Shown here piece after piece: positions 45,904 through 56,243 of a stretch of DNA of 64,000 nt (position 1 is the stretch's first letter; every line of letters starts with the position of its first letter). The position numbers and the translations under genes were made by a program. This stretch comes from Rhizopus arrhizus (Eukaryota > Mucoromycota > Mucoromycetes > Mucorales > Rhizopodaceae), in NCBI GenBank assembly GCA_024220505.1, contig JAKZZE010000008.1, forward strand, positions 1,178,001 through 1,242,000, read 5' to 3'. Under the pieces are notes generated by a model that worked only from the letters and a program-made list of their open reading frames with translations, searched no databases and had not been told where the DNA came from.

Positions 45904-48798
45904 TCAGTCTAAAGGATATTTTCTGGTGAAAAGGCTAGGGCGTTTGCCAGTCTTTCTCAAACTATTTAGGACCTTGAGAAAATTCAATACGGCTGCTTGA
46001 TCGCGATTCCAAAGTTTTCTTTTTATGCCTGTGGTTTGTTGTTCAAGACACGAGAGACTCTTACACCTAGTACTGCATTAGTAAACAAGAATTAATCTGG
46101 CTTTTTTTTTTCTTTCTTTGAATTACCTCAGCAAACCATTGCATAGCACGTTTGGCTTCTTTTTCTGTTGGTAAGGGCGAGGGTTTGGCACGGTTTTGAA
46201 TTTTTCCAAGTCATTTTCATAGGTTGGACAATGGGAAGATGTTTTGTATTCATTGATTAAGTAGACAACAAACCCATTCTTCTTTAACATCCTGATTAAC
46301 CCCTTGCTTCTTGTCGGTTCTTGATACTTGACATTAGGGGCGGACCAATCTCCAAAAACTAAGACAGCATCTTGACCAAACTTTGCTTTTAAGTTACACA
46401 CCAGTTTTTGATCATTCTGGTCAAAGAAAAGTTTACTTGAAAATTTCAATTTTCGAAAAGGCAAAAGTTGTAGCTTTTCTAATGCTGTACTGATAGTCTT
46501 TTTGTAATTGCTTTGCTGTGGTCGTCTACACATCTCTTTTGCCAGCTCTAGAACTTTGCTTTTCTCACTATCATCTAGTCTTTCTGAAATATGCTTTTGT
46601 TGTAGTATTGTTTGTAGGTAGGTGGGATACAGTTGAGACTTTACAGAGCTATCAGTAGAGTAATTCTCAGGTTGAGGGAAAAAACCACGGATTCTTGCTA
46701 TGAACAGATTTCCATAATACAAATTACATTTTTGATCGACTCGAAAGTCAAATTCGGATTCAGGGAAATATGTTTCTTTAGACTTTGTTGTCTCGTTTTC
46801 ATAATATTCGTACAAAGTATTTTTTACTGATGCTCTTGTTTTAATGTACTGTACAAACTTTTTCAAGTCTACAGAGTTGGATTCAGATCTAGAAAGAATT
46901 GCTTCGGCTTTCTGGACCACAGAAGGTTGAGTACGCTTTCTTAAATATCTAAAGTGCCTTGAACATTTTGAGCGGTTGTTCTTGGTAAATATAAGTGTTT
47001 GTTTTTCTTCAGCAGTGCTTGTTTCTTTCATGCAGTACATCAAGTCCCGCCTTCCAGGGTCTATCAAGACACACTTGCCTTCAGTGCTCTTTAAGTTGGC
47101 TTGATCTAATCCTTCAATATGTTCTGTTTGACTACCGTCCACTTTCTTTTCAGTGTTGGGCTTAGGTGACTTTCTGCTTGTATCAGTGTTTTGCTTTATT
47201 ATGGAGACACCGACTCCATCGGTTTCGAGAGTTCCTTGGAACCGCAAAGTCTTTTGAAATCCTTGATGCTTGAACGCCTTTTTATTTAAGTCTACGACGG
47301 CACCCCATGTCTCAAACTTGCTTCCTGTTTTTGGATTCTTTTTGCTCTTGAGAACATGGTGATGGATTATTTTGCTATCCAACGTCATGTAGCAAGGAAT
47401 AAAGGTGGTACGTAGCGGGAAACAAGCAAACTGTTTCATCTGTTCAGCTTCAGACAATTCGGCAAGTCTGAAGAAGGCTTTAAAATGGTTTTTTGGACTA
47501 GCCATAATGTCATAGTAAATTGAGTTCTTTTGAAAGGTGTAGTCCTCTGGGTAGCTTGAGAGAAAGCCATTTAATTGTGTTCTTGATTGATCATCTAAAA
47601 GACCAACTTCAGGCATTTCTTTTTTTGCGATGGCAAGCTTCACCTTATTGCAAGGTCCATAAATCTTCTTTCGGATAGCTTCTTTTATCGCTTTACTACT
47701 AGACTTGTTTGCTTGCATTTCTCCTCTGAGACTCTCTGTCTTTTCCTTCTTTTTAAATAACTTGTTTATCAAACCACGCAGCCTGTTTCCAAAATGAGCT
47801 TTGATATTATTATAATAGGCCGTTTGGATCTTCGTACACTCGTACAAGGCTATTTGCTGAGCATATGGTAAGTTTTGAGGATTATAACCAGCGTTTTCAA
47901 AGTAAGCTCCTTTATATCTTGATATCAATCGCCTATAGTTTTTGGTCGTATCCTTCAGCCTTGAGCTATTTCTACCCTTTGAGAGAACAAGACTAAGAAA
48001 AACTTCAACAAAGAAATCTTTTGTCACAAAGTTGTTCAGCGCAAAATTTTCATTTGCTGCCAGCTCTTGTAAATATATGTACTTTGTGAAGGCAAAAGTA
48101 TGTGTAACTAGTAAGTTGGTAGTGTGAACCAAATCATACAATGGCTGTAAATATGCTGGCTTCCAAATATTTTTTACAGTCGTTTTAATTGTCATCACAC
48201 GCTTGCTTATCTTCTTAGGGCCTTCTTTAATGTCACTTGCCTTGTCAACAGGTACAGGACAAAAATTTGACTTGACAGAAATTGCAGCTGAATTGAAAAC
48301 AGTTGGAACAGGTTTACTAGGCTTGGGGGAAGTTAGACTTGTTTTAGAAGCAACTGTGCTTAACTCTGCTTAACTCTGCAGCAGCAGAAGTTGATTTGGT
48401 TGATTCACTCAAAAAGGGTCTTTTGACGACAGGTGCATCAAAATCGTCACTGCTATATTCAAGATCATAATCATCAAGAGTGATCTTATTGAACATGATA
48501 GTTTCATCTGCTGTAGAGATACCAGTACTACTTGTAGTAGTAACTTCAGAATCTGTAGCTTTTCCTTTGCCTTTGAGTCTCTTTTGTAATCCACTCTGTG
48601 GAATATTTTCCCTACCTATGATGGGGTTTCATACGTTAGACTAGCTGCTTACCTACATCAAGTTTGACAATGCAACTTACTTTTTCTTTTCCTAGCTGTT
48701 ACAGCGGGTTGGAAGTCGTCGTCTGAGTTGTTTTCTACATATTGTTCAAACGAGTCTATAACAGTATCAATTTTGTGGTCAGTAACATTTCGATCCAT
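45904..48798 (-). CDS. Fanzor (eukaryotic TnpB-like RuvC nuclease), with a 10-bp duplication frameshift
   Basis: Three exons: 48681-48798, 46127-48615 and 45904-46066. The start gives MDRNVTDHKIDTVIDSFEQY and an acidic, disordered N-terminus. The nuclease part has RuvC-I (CVLIDPGRRDLMYCM; Asp codon 47059-47061), a RuvC-II-like strand (AVLVFGDWSAPN), a zinc-ribbon region (SSHCPTYEND ... CNGLLRCKSLSC) and RuvC-III (LWNRDQAAVLN; Asp codon 46000-46002) split by the last intron. The Glu after CPTY is conserved in both Fanzors here and may be the rearranged catalytic Glu described for Fanzors. A tandem 10-bp duplication (GCTTAACTCT at 48358-48377) breaks the frame; without it the exons total 920 codons. 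The second Cys of the CPxC pair is Tyr (46219-46221). An open frame of 690 codons downstream of the break remains. Confidence 0.8.
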
Positions 48799-49429
48799 TA
48801 TCAGATATGGAGCCTACCGTTTTCGCTCTTAGATGGCTTCTTTTGATTTGAAGAGAATAAAGTATCCTTTTGCTTTCCTTTCATTTTCTAATGTGTTTTC
48901 ACGAGTGAAATGTACCAATAAAAAGAAAAAATGTCTTCAGAAATTGATTTAAATGTTAAAAGGAAATACTCCCATCCCATTTATATAGATTTATTCGAAC
49001 ACAGCTACAACCTAATAATAGCAAAGTGACTACAATAAGCTTACACCATGTAATAACTTGTAATAGAAGATACTTGTTTTCTAGATTCACATAGAATAGT
49101 AGTTACACATAGTAGGTAGGACTCGAAAAGTTATTAGCGTCTGAATGTGTCAAGCTTTTGATGTTTTTTCATCAAACCTCAATGATAAATATGTTAAGAA
49201 CATACTTGATGATCATAAAATGTTGGACCGTTATCTTGTAATGGCACTGCATAATGATGATATATTAACTGATCAAAATATCCATTAAAAGTCCTTTGCT
49301 GAGACCAATAAAACTGTTTTAATCATATCAATTCTCGCAAGGTTTATATTCTAAAAAGATATGGTGTTTTGAAAATATCATAGTATAATTTTAAAAGCAT
49401 GTTCACATGGGTGTTTTATTACAACAGTG

Positions 49430-50409
49430 GATGATTTGACTAGAGAAGCCATAAAGAATTTGATTATAACCATCAGGACTTCGACTCGATAAGTTTTCAT
49501 TTGACGATGTTTGAGTTTTCCTTTAACTATAGCCTAAAACTGCTCAATTGGGTTGGGCTCTGGCGAAAAAGAAGGTAAGTACGTTACTCTATAACCTCTA
49601 CTCTCAATTTTTATTACATTGGATGAGACTTATGGATAGTACAGTAATCCATTACAAGATAACTACCCATAAGACTTTCGTCCATGTCCATGATATCAAG
49701 AAGCTCACTTATAAATCTTACAAAGTGGGCAGTAGTTGTATTTTTTTGCTATTGGCTTGTTGTTCTCGATGGCAGTACTCTCCTCCACACCAGCGTACTC
49801 TATAGTAGGCTCTTCAATAATAATGTCGCCTCCTCGTATCTCGTTTGCAAGTTATTGTCAGAGTTTCTTATCATAGGGTCAAAGGTTGGCTTTATTGAAA
49901 TGAGCATGTTATTTCTCAAGTGGTGGTTCATTTGAGACTTGAAATCTTCAAGTCCTCAAACTGCGATTTCAGAGAATCAATAATGTTATCAGCACAAAGT
50001 CGTGAGTCTTTTTTTACTATTTGTTGAATATACTGCTCATGTTCAGTAGTCAGTGAGTTAGGTCGGCCGGGATTTCTTTGCAACTTTTTGTAAACTACCT
50101 TCCCAGTTTCTTGATAGTGTTCCCACCAGCGCATAGCAGTACGAGGATTAATTCCAAGATCCTTTGCATGCAAAGTCACTTTTCCTCTTTCCGTAGGGCC
50201 CTCGATCATTCCGTCAATAAATATCTCTCTGGTTTGGTCGTTGTAGTCTTTGTAGACGCTGCTTTCTTGACCACTGTTATAGCCTTTTTTGTTGAATCTT
50301 TTGCAGTAGTTTCTTTCTCTGCTGGTTTGAGGCTCAGATAGGACTTTTGGCTCGTTATGGTTTCAAGTATTACGTTTGGATCACTGATTTCGGTTAACAC
50401 ACCTTCCAT
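49430..50409 (-). pseudogene. Decayed Tc1/mariner (DDE) transposase
   Basis: N-terminal helix-turn-helix segment ERGKVTLHAKDLGINPRTAM and RWWEHYQETGKVVYKKLQRN, followed by GRPNSLTTEHEQYI, as in fungal Tc1/mariner transposases. The catalytic core survives in pieces: ELLDIMDMDESLMGSYLVMD with YCTIHKS (second Asp), then after a frameshift YLPSFSPEPNPIEQF (third acidic residue in NPIEQF). The Trp expected after NPIEQF is a TAG stop (49534-49536). Another frameshift lies near 50207 and a third near 49610. It therefore cannot encode active transposase; the element would need transposase in trans. Confidence 0.8.
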
Positions 50410-50709
50410 CGGGTCGAAGACTCTCTCTCCATCCTTATTGTAGGCATTATCGTGTCCGTCCTCATAAAAAATGTATTTTTTGTCATGTTATTCAATTGTT
50501 AGAGCGAAGGGAAAGAAATAAAGCCTTTACATCATAGCCGACAATAATCCCTCAGTAACCCAATTTGACTCGGCCCAAAAAGACAAAGTAAAGTTTTAAG
50601 AGCGACAATTATTTGCTAGCAAACAGCTAAACATTTATCAAGTAGTGTCGTTTATTTTTAGGTAACCGCCATTTATTTTTCGGAAGTTGCCGTTTATTTT
50701 TTCAGAATG

Positions 50710-50732
50710 GACAAAATTTATTAGTCGCACTG
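50710..50732 (-). repeat. Right terminal inverted repeat of the Fanzor transposon
   Basis: On the minus strand starts CAGTGCGACTAATAAATTTT and continues GTC; the TA target duplication follows on the plus strand at 50733-50734. Confidence 0.8.
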
Positions 50733-51277
50733 TATATATCATTTTGATATCAAAAAAACAGATACATTTGTACTTTTTTTTTTTTGAACAATAGCATTAG
50801 TAAACGAGAGGATTTTTGTATATCCTTACAGTTCTCTCACAGTATTTGCTTAAAGTGACCAAATTGGATAGACTTAGCATATTTTCTATCAAAGAAATAA
50901 ACAATTATAATTAAACATCTTTAATACAATGTGCCAATATACAAATATCGCTATTTATTCTTTCGGTTATAATTAAGCTGTGTTCATTTAATTTTTTTTT
51001 TTTATCTGTCCCAATAGAATCCTTAATTTTTTTTTTCGCTTCAAATATCAATTCTCATAGATACAGATCAATACTGTTTTATATACACCATTTCCGGAAA
51101 TAGATTTCACAAGCATAAAAAATCTTTGCATATAAGATTTTTAGATGGCCCACTAACCAGGCTTACTTTGCACATGTACAGTCAGACTTATGGAAATCGG
51201 CGTTTTCTTAAAAAATAATTGACCTAGTTTAGATTATTTTTGGTAGCTTGTCTAAAATAAAAATGGCGACTTTTTAT
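50733..51277. other. Intergenic region right of the Fanzor transposon
   Basis: About 0.55 kb of AT-rich DNA. It includes a TACAGTCAGACTT string at about 51178 that looks like a Tc1-type end, but no partner end was found. Confidence 0.4.
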
Positions 51278-51553
51278 TCACTCAAATTTTGATATTATTA
51301 AGGGATCATTATAATACACATGCAAGTTGTACATTGTGGAAGTGGTATACACAATAGTAGAAGATGGGCATAGGATATGGTCATCGTGGATAATTTCAAC
51401 AGTATTATTTGTTCGTTCATTAAGTATATCGCAGATATAAGATGAGGTACTTTCACTTATGTAAACATTTCTGTTGGATGCAGTACAGTAGTCCCATGAT
51501 AAATTCACCTTGAAGCTGACTTTTTTATAACAAAGCTTATTTTTTATATCCAT
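51278..51553 (-). CDS. Small hypothetical protein, 91 residues
   Basis: An open frame beginning MDIKNKLCYKKVSFKVNLSW and ending NDPLIISKFE. Composition is protein-like with several cysteines and beta-type hydrophobic alternation (TVEIIHDDHILCPSSTIVYT). No family is recognised. It lies next to a transposon, so it may be a gene fragment. Confidence 0.3.
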   Translation of the reverse strand: MDIKNKLCYKKVSFKVNLSWDYCTASNRNVYISESTSSYICDILNERTNNTVEIIHDDHILCPSSTIVYTTSTMYNLHVYYNDPLIISKFE

Positions 51554-51865
51554 ATTAATATTTACAGTACAAAGAAGAACGCGGAGCTTTTATAGATAAA
51601 TGCAATAACTTTTTTATTTGATCATAATGGCAAATGACAATGTAGTAAAGAGAATATAGGAAAAGTAAAGTTTTACTGATAAGCAAATAGTTACAAGTTA
51701 AAAAGGCAAATCAGTCGGTGATAAAGATTGATGCATACAATAAACTAATATCTTTTATTATTAAAAATATCACTTTGATGGGTAGTGTCCTGTGGTGTTT
51801 TTTTTTCTATTTCTTGTCTTATCAAAAATAAGAGCAACGTCAGTTCCTAATAAAGAGTCCCGCTG

Positions 51866-52643
51866 TCAAGATTCATTATTATTATTATTGTTGTTGTTGC
51901 TGTTGGGTTTGGGAATATAATGCGATTCAAATACATCAAAAACCTCCTTCAACTGACTGAATTTTGCAACATAACCAGATAATTCAGATATAGACACTGG
52001 GCATTGTACTCGGAGCAATTTGGTCATGGTATAAAGGCTATCTGCATTCAATCGTATTATATAATAGATAATATGAGGAACTACAAAACATAACAAAACA
52101 CAGTGTAAATACTTGTTCTTTTCTTTCTTTTTTTCTTATTTTATTCATAACTTTACCAACAATATATATACTTAGACTTCCTCCCAACTTGTTTTGATCG
52201 ATTGTATTTTTGCCAAACATTCCAAGGCGAACAAGGCCCCAGTTGACCAAATAATGATTGTTTGCTGTTGTAAGAGGTTTTACTTTCCTGTATCCAATGT
52301 TGACACCATTATCTGTTTCATGCATAAAAGACGTAATAATACAATCGGTATTGCCATTAAAAGTAGATGCATGGGTCAGTGATTTATCTGCTGGTTCTGT
52401 TAATGTAAAATCCAACCGAATGTTTTTATCATGATCATCAAAGAGTGGTTGTATCATTGGCAATATATATCTTGTGATATAGATAGTTTCAGAAATACAT
52501 TCATAAGTTGAATCCATTGGAAGAAATTGAATTAACTGCAACATGGACATCATCAGCTTTTTGTCTATTGTGTCTGTCATATTATCGGCCAATGAAAGTA
52601 GGGAAGCACCTGCTGTTAAAGGATCGATGTTCTTGCGATACAC
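51866..52643 (-). CDS. Lineage-specific hypothetical protein with PD-(D/E)xK-like pattern, C-terminal part
   Basis: Two exons: an upstream one running from about 52643 to 52150, then a downstream one to 51866, joined so that IYIV continues as VPHIIYYIIRLNADSLYTMT. Landmarks: IQPLFDDHDKNIRLDFTLTE, NTDCIITSFMHETDNGVNIG, then YRKVKP and YLVNWGLVRLGMFGKNTID. This wording recalls a large Mucoromycota family whose members show a PD...(E)xK nuclease-like pattern (typically GRPD... then GEVK). Here those positions read NTD and RKVK, so a catalytic acid seems replaced. The C-terminus has an Asn run encoded by ATT/GTT repeats on the plus strand. The N-terminal part may be at 53254-53799. Function unknown. 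Confidence 0.45.
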
Positions 52644-53253
52644 CTTGCTAACGATATCTTTTTTATAAGGAGCTAGAAGCTCAGGTTTTTATTAAGTGCC
52701 AGACAAGGATGGCACGTGAAAATGTTTTTGGTATGGGTTTTTTTAAATTTTGAATTGTTTTTCTTGTTTTGTATTTATAGAGTCGAGCATGTACAGTTTA
52801 GTGGCAGTCAACAAGATGAAAGATACGATAACTGTAAATGTGGAAGAGGCGGAGGAGAAATCCCACTTGATAATAGCGATTCTTGGAGAGAAACGGACAA
52901 AAGTTGATTAACATATCAAATGGTGACATCAGTAAGGAAGGGATGATTATCAAAAATAACTGCTCAGTGATTGCGCCATATAGCCAACAAGATGATGCCA
53001 ATGAAAATAGAGGGAGCATGGACTGTATCAGAGCGACATTTAGGGAAATCTAGGAGGAACAGTGCACGACGTAGCGAATATTTCGAAAACGGCTGTTCAA
53101 ACTGTGAATCCCAAAGTTGCCAACGATATCGATAATATCTACTAATGATTTTGTTGAAAATTCGGAGCTGGTACAATTGAGATTTTTAATAACATGATCA
53201 CGAGTTTTTCTATATAAACCATTTCCAAGAAATGGGATCCAATCCTGATGGAG

Positions 53254-53799
53254 TCAATTATTGTTCTGCAATAGAAGGATTGATGACAAGCTAAGAATTA
53301 GGTGCACATCGGTTTCCAAAGTCAAGCTATTTGTTTTACCAGATTGATATGCAATTTGCTGCATTTGGTAAAATAATTCTGAAATATCAGTGCCATCTAC
53401 AAGTAATCTATCAACACCTGGTTGTTTCAAAGTCACCGAGAGTTCTTTTGATTTATAAATAGCTCTGAATTGGTCTTTGACAACTTTCTTTTTAAAATAA
53501 GTTTCCAAACGATTGCAGTAGGTTTTAACTGATTGCAGGACTTCTTTGTGATTTTTGATCTTGTTTAAGGCGTTTGTAGCAGTGGTTGAGGCTCCGGAAC
53601 CATTGTTAGGAATAATCATAGGTAAATTGAAGTAAGGATTTAAGAGTTCAGATGAGTCTCCCCACTTTTCCAGTGCACATGTAATACAGTAGGTGAAAAA
53701 ATATGAGCAACCTCTGCTCGACTTGTCTTCGTATCTTTTTATTTTAAGGTATACATTCGCTAGAACTTTGATATCACATAAGCTAATTAAGAAAAGCAA
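53254..53799 (-). CDS. Hypothetical protein, possibly the N-terminal part of the preceding gene
   Basis: An open frame of 181 codons with helical, soluble composition (ALEKWGDSSELLNPYFNLPM, NKIKNHKEVLQSVKTYCNRL, KQPGVDRLLVDGTDISELFY). It lies upstream on the same strand as 51866-52643; the 600 bp between them holds short minus-strand open pieces interrupted by stops. The two could be one multi-exon or decayed gene. No domain is recognised; the first 20 residues (hydrophobic) may not be coding. Confidence 0.4.
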   Translation of the reverse strand: MLFLISLCDIKVLANVYLKIKRYEDKSSRGCSYFFTYCITCALEKWGDSSELLNPYFNLPMIIPNNGSGASTTATNALNKIKNHKEVLQSVKTYCNRLETYFKKKVVKDQFRAIYKSKELSVTLKQPGVDRLLVDGTDISELFYQMQQIAYQSGKTNSLTLETDVHLILSLSSILLLQNNN

Positions 53800-55018
53800 A
53801 AGTGCATATAATGCATTATAGAGATTGACTGTATCTTAAATATAAATCTTTTAAAAAGGGAAAGACAGCCATAAAAAAAGTCAAGGATGATTTATCAAAA
53901 TTCGCTATGTTTACTTAATATTTTGTATATCTTCCCTTTGTTTTAGCGACTAGTTGAAGTAAAAAGAAACAGTAAAGAAAGTATACTAATTGGCTGCTTA
54001 TGCTTTGTCGCACATATCAAGGCTCTGACAGGCTGTTGCTTAATTTATACCTTTTATCTCCAATTAAACTGGCTCGTTTCATTTCGTTCATAACTACACT
54101 GGTATTGTTGCTATCTATTCCATATTCTTTCTGTTGCTTATTGCAGTCGAAATACTGTCTTTCTAATTATGTCGAGAGCGCTGATTCCAAGGTAGGTCAA
54201 AAGAGATTAATTTTTATACACCATGGGTCTCTATAAGTCCTCTGCTTAAAATACATGATCTGTTCTTTATTTCTCTTCTTCTTTTAGTACTCAACTGTTT
54301 GTCTATCACGTTTCTTTAATTTCAATTACCTTTAATCTCTTCCCACTCCAAAAAAAATTCAGTCCTCATCTTCCCTCATCAAAGCATTTAAAGGGCTTGA
54401 ATAATAAATCCAAAGTTTACACCCTTCCGAAAATAAAAGGTCTATATCATGTGTAGTATTTAAGTAATGTATGTAGGAGTTATGCGTATTTAAATTCAGC
54501 TGCGTATGATATTTTCGCTTTTGTATATCTTTTCGTTAAATATAGTTACAGAGACTTTCGCTTAATAAGCTAATGCAAATTCTAAGATCTTTTTTAAGTG
54601 AATGTCTAATTTATTATTTTTTGTCGTGGGTCTTTGGGAGTGTAAAATGTATCACTCGGAAAAGGAGAAGCTTTTCTTGGCGGGAAGGATCCATTGAAGT
54701 TACCAAAATGGGTCGAGAATCTTGATCTTCTATATCTTTTTGACGTTTTTTGAACTTCTTTAAAGGGCTTGGCACGGTATTCCTAGTGTAAATTTTAAGC
54801 TGGTGCATATACATAAAATCTTCCTTTTATAGTACATATTGCAGAAATCTGCACATGACTTCGCTTTTAATGAAATCTTCAAATTTGTTTTCGTCAGAAA
54901 GTAAAAAAAAGGTCTTTGGTGACTTGAACTGAAGCAACAACATCTTTGTATTGAAATATAGCTTACGCAATTGCATGAAGTCCTAAAAAAGAGAGCTTTT
55001 AAAAAAAAGTAGAAATGT
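53800..55018. other. Intergenic region left of the reverse-transcriptase remnant
   Basis: About 1.2 kb, AT-rich. ORFs at 54000-54236 (+) and 54614-54814 (-) have no recognisable family; the latter is basic (NTVPSPLKKFKKRQKDIEDQ) and could be a short real peptide, without support. Confidence 0.4.
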
Positions 55019-56243
55019 GTACCAACAATATTCCTGTTTCAATTCTATTGGCAGTGGATATATACATCTCTCTCCTGGCGGGTTGCTCAAGTGATTCCGA
55101 TCTATAAGAAAGCTTCAGCCTCTGATCCAAGCAATTTTTGTTCTATCAGCTTGAGCTCTGTCTTTCGCAAAATACTGGAAAAACGTCTGCAACATGACAG
55201 CCCCAACTCTCGACATCGCTCAAGGTGGATTTCGTGAAGCACATAGGGCCATGGGTCAGACTCTCTGTATTGTTGAAATCTGCTCGATTCTTCGTCGTTA
55301 CGGTAATTTCACTTCAATTTTGGCACACCTCGATATCAAATCAGCCTATGACACAGTCGATCGTACTCAACTCTGGAATACACTGCAATCACCTCTTCCT
55401 CCTGCGCCACTGGGTATCCTCAAGCATCTTTTTGACGATGTCCAAATTGAAGTCCTTCTTCAAAATGCCACTTATTAACGTTTCATGTCAGCTATCAGAG
55501 TCTTACAAGGCCCTATTCTTTCACCGTTCTTGCACTCTGTATATATCAACAAATCACTCGGTCTATTTCGAGATCAGCTTTTAGAGGATGATAGACCCAT
55601 CAGTGATGATGAAATCTCAAGCTTTGCTCAGTTGATTAACTGCCTCTTGTATGCTGATGACATTATATTGATAGTTCTTCTTACCAATCTACACACTTTA
55701 CTTACTAACTATGTAGACCATAACCACATCCTCTGTTACGGTTGGTGTCTCTCCAAGGGTATCATCGTTGCTCTCTCGACTTATGATAAAAAATTTTCTC
55801 TTTATGGCAGTCCACTACCCAGTAAAGCCTTCATTCCCTTTCTTTATCTTGATTTACCTATCAGGCCTGGTGGAGCGCTCGACTATGCAACTCTGATATA
55901 ACAAAACATCAACAAGGGGAAAAAACTACGCATCAGGTCACTGCAATTGGAGTCAATTCCAAGGGGTTCAATCGCTTACTCTCGTTACATTTCTATAGCC
56001 AAATGGCCCGTGATCAAAATGGAATACGATCTCGCTGTCAGTGCCATCAGACTTAGTCACATTTAGAAGCTTGGATTATGCCAAAATGGATATACCTGTC
56101 GCATCTTTGGTGGTTCCTCCAGGCCCTCAGCCAATGCCATGCTCCATCTCGTTCAACAACTGATCGTGTATCTATCTTGCAAGCTAAATTCTTGAAGCAT
56201 TCCACTGATATCCCTGATGATACACTTCTTCAAAAGCTGTATC
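55019..56243 (+). pseudogene. LINE-type (non-LTR) reverse transcriptase, 5' and central part
   Basis: Reverse-transcriptase text in three frames, so broken by several frameshifts and stops. In order: SLSWRVAQVIPIYKKASASD and PSNFCSISLSSVFRKILEKR (fingers); DIKSAYDTVDR (motif A, about 55331); VLQGPILSPF (motif B, about 55502); LLYADDIILI (motif C, YADD at 55650-55661); then TAIGVNSKGFNRLLSLHFYS and ILQAKFLKHSTDIPDDTLLQ. It ends abruptly at about 56243, where the sequence turns into the antisense of a Fanzor. Its continuation lies inverted at 57907-58507 (see inversion). Confidence 0.85.

Larger units (their letters stand above)
45671..50732 (-). mobile_element. Tc1/mariner-type DNA transposon carrying a Fanzor gene (5062 bp)
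   Basis: Begins CAGTG and ends CACTG, flanked by TA on each side (45669-45670 and 50733-50734), as expected of Tc1/mariner insertion. The terminal inverted repeats agree at 19 of 23 positions, sharing TAAATTTTGTC. Both ends carry several AAATAAAYGNC-like subterminal motifs. Inside, on the minus strand, are a decayed DDE transposase (about 49430-50409) and a Fanzor gene (45904-48798). A second partial copy of the left end at 63450 begins at the same CAGTG after TA, confirming the boundary. Confidence 0.85.

Noticed and set aside
51178..51203. TACAGTCAGACTTATGG as a second Tc1-type transposon end
   Set aside because: No matching inverted end was found in the window.
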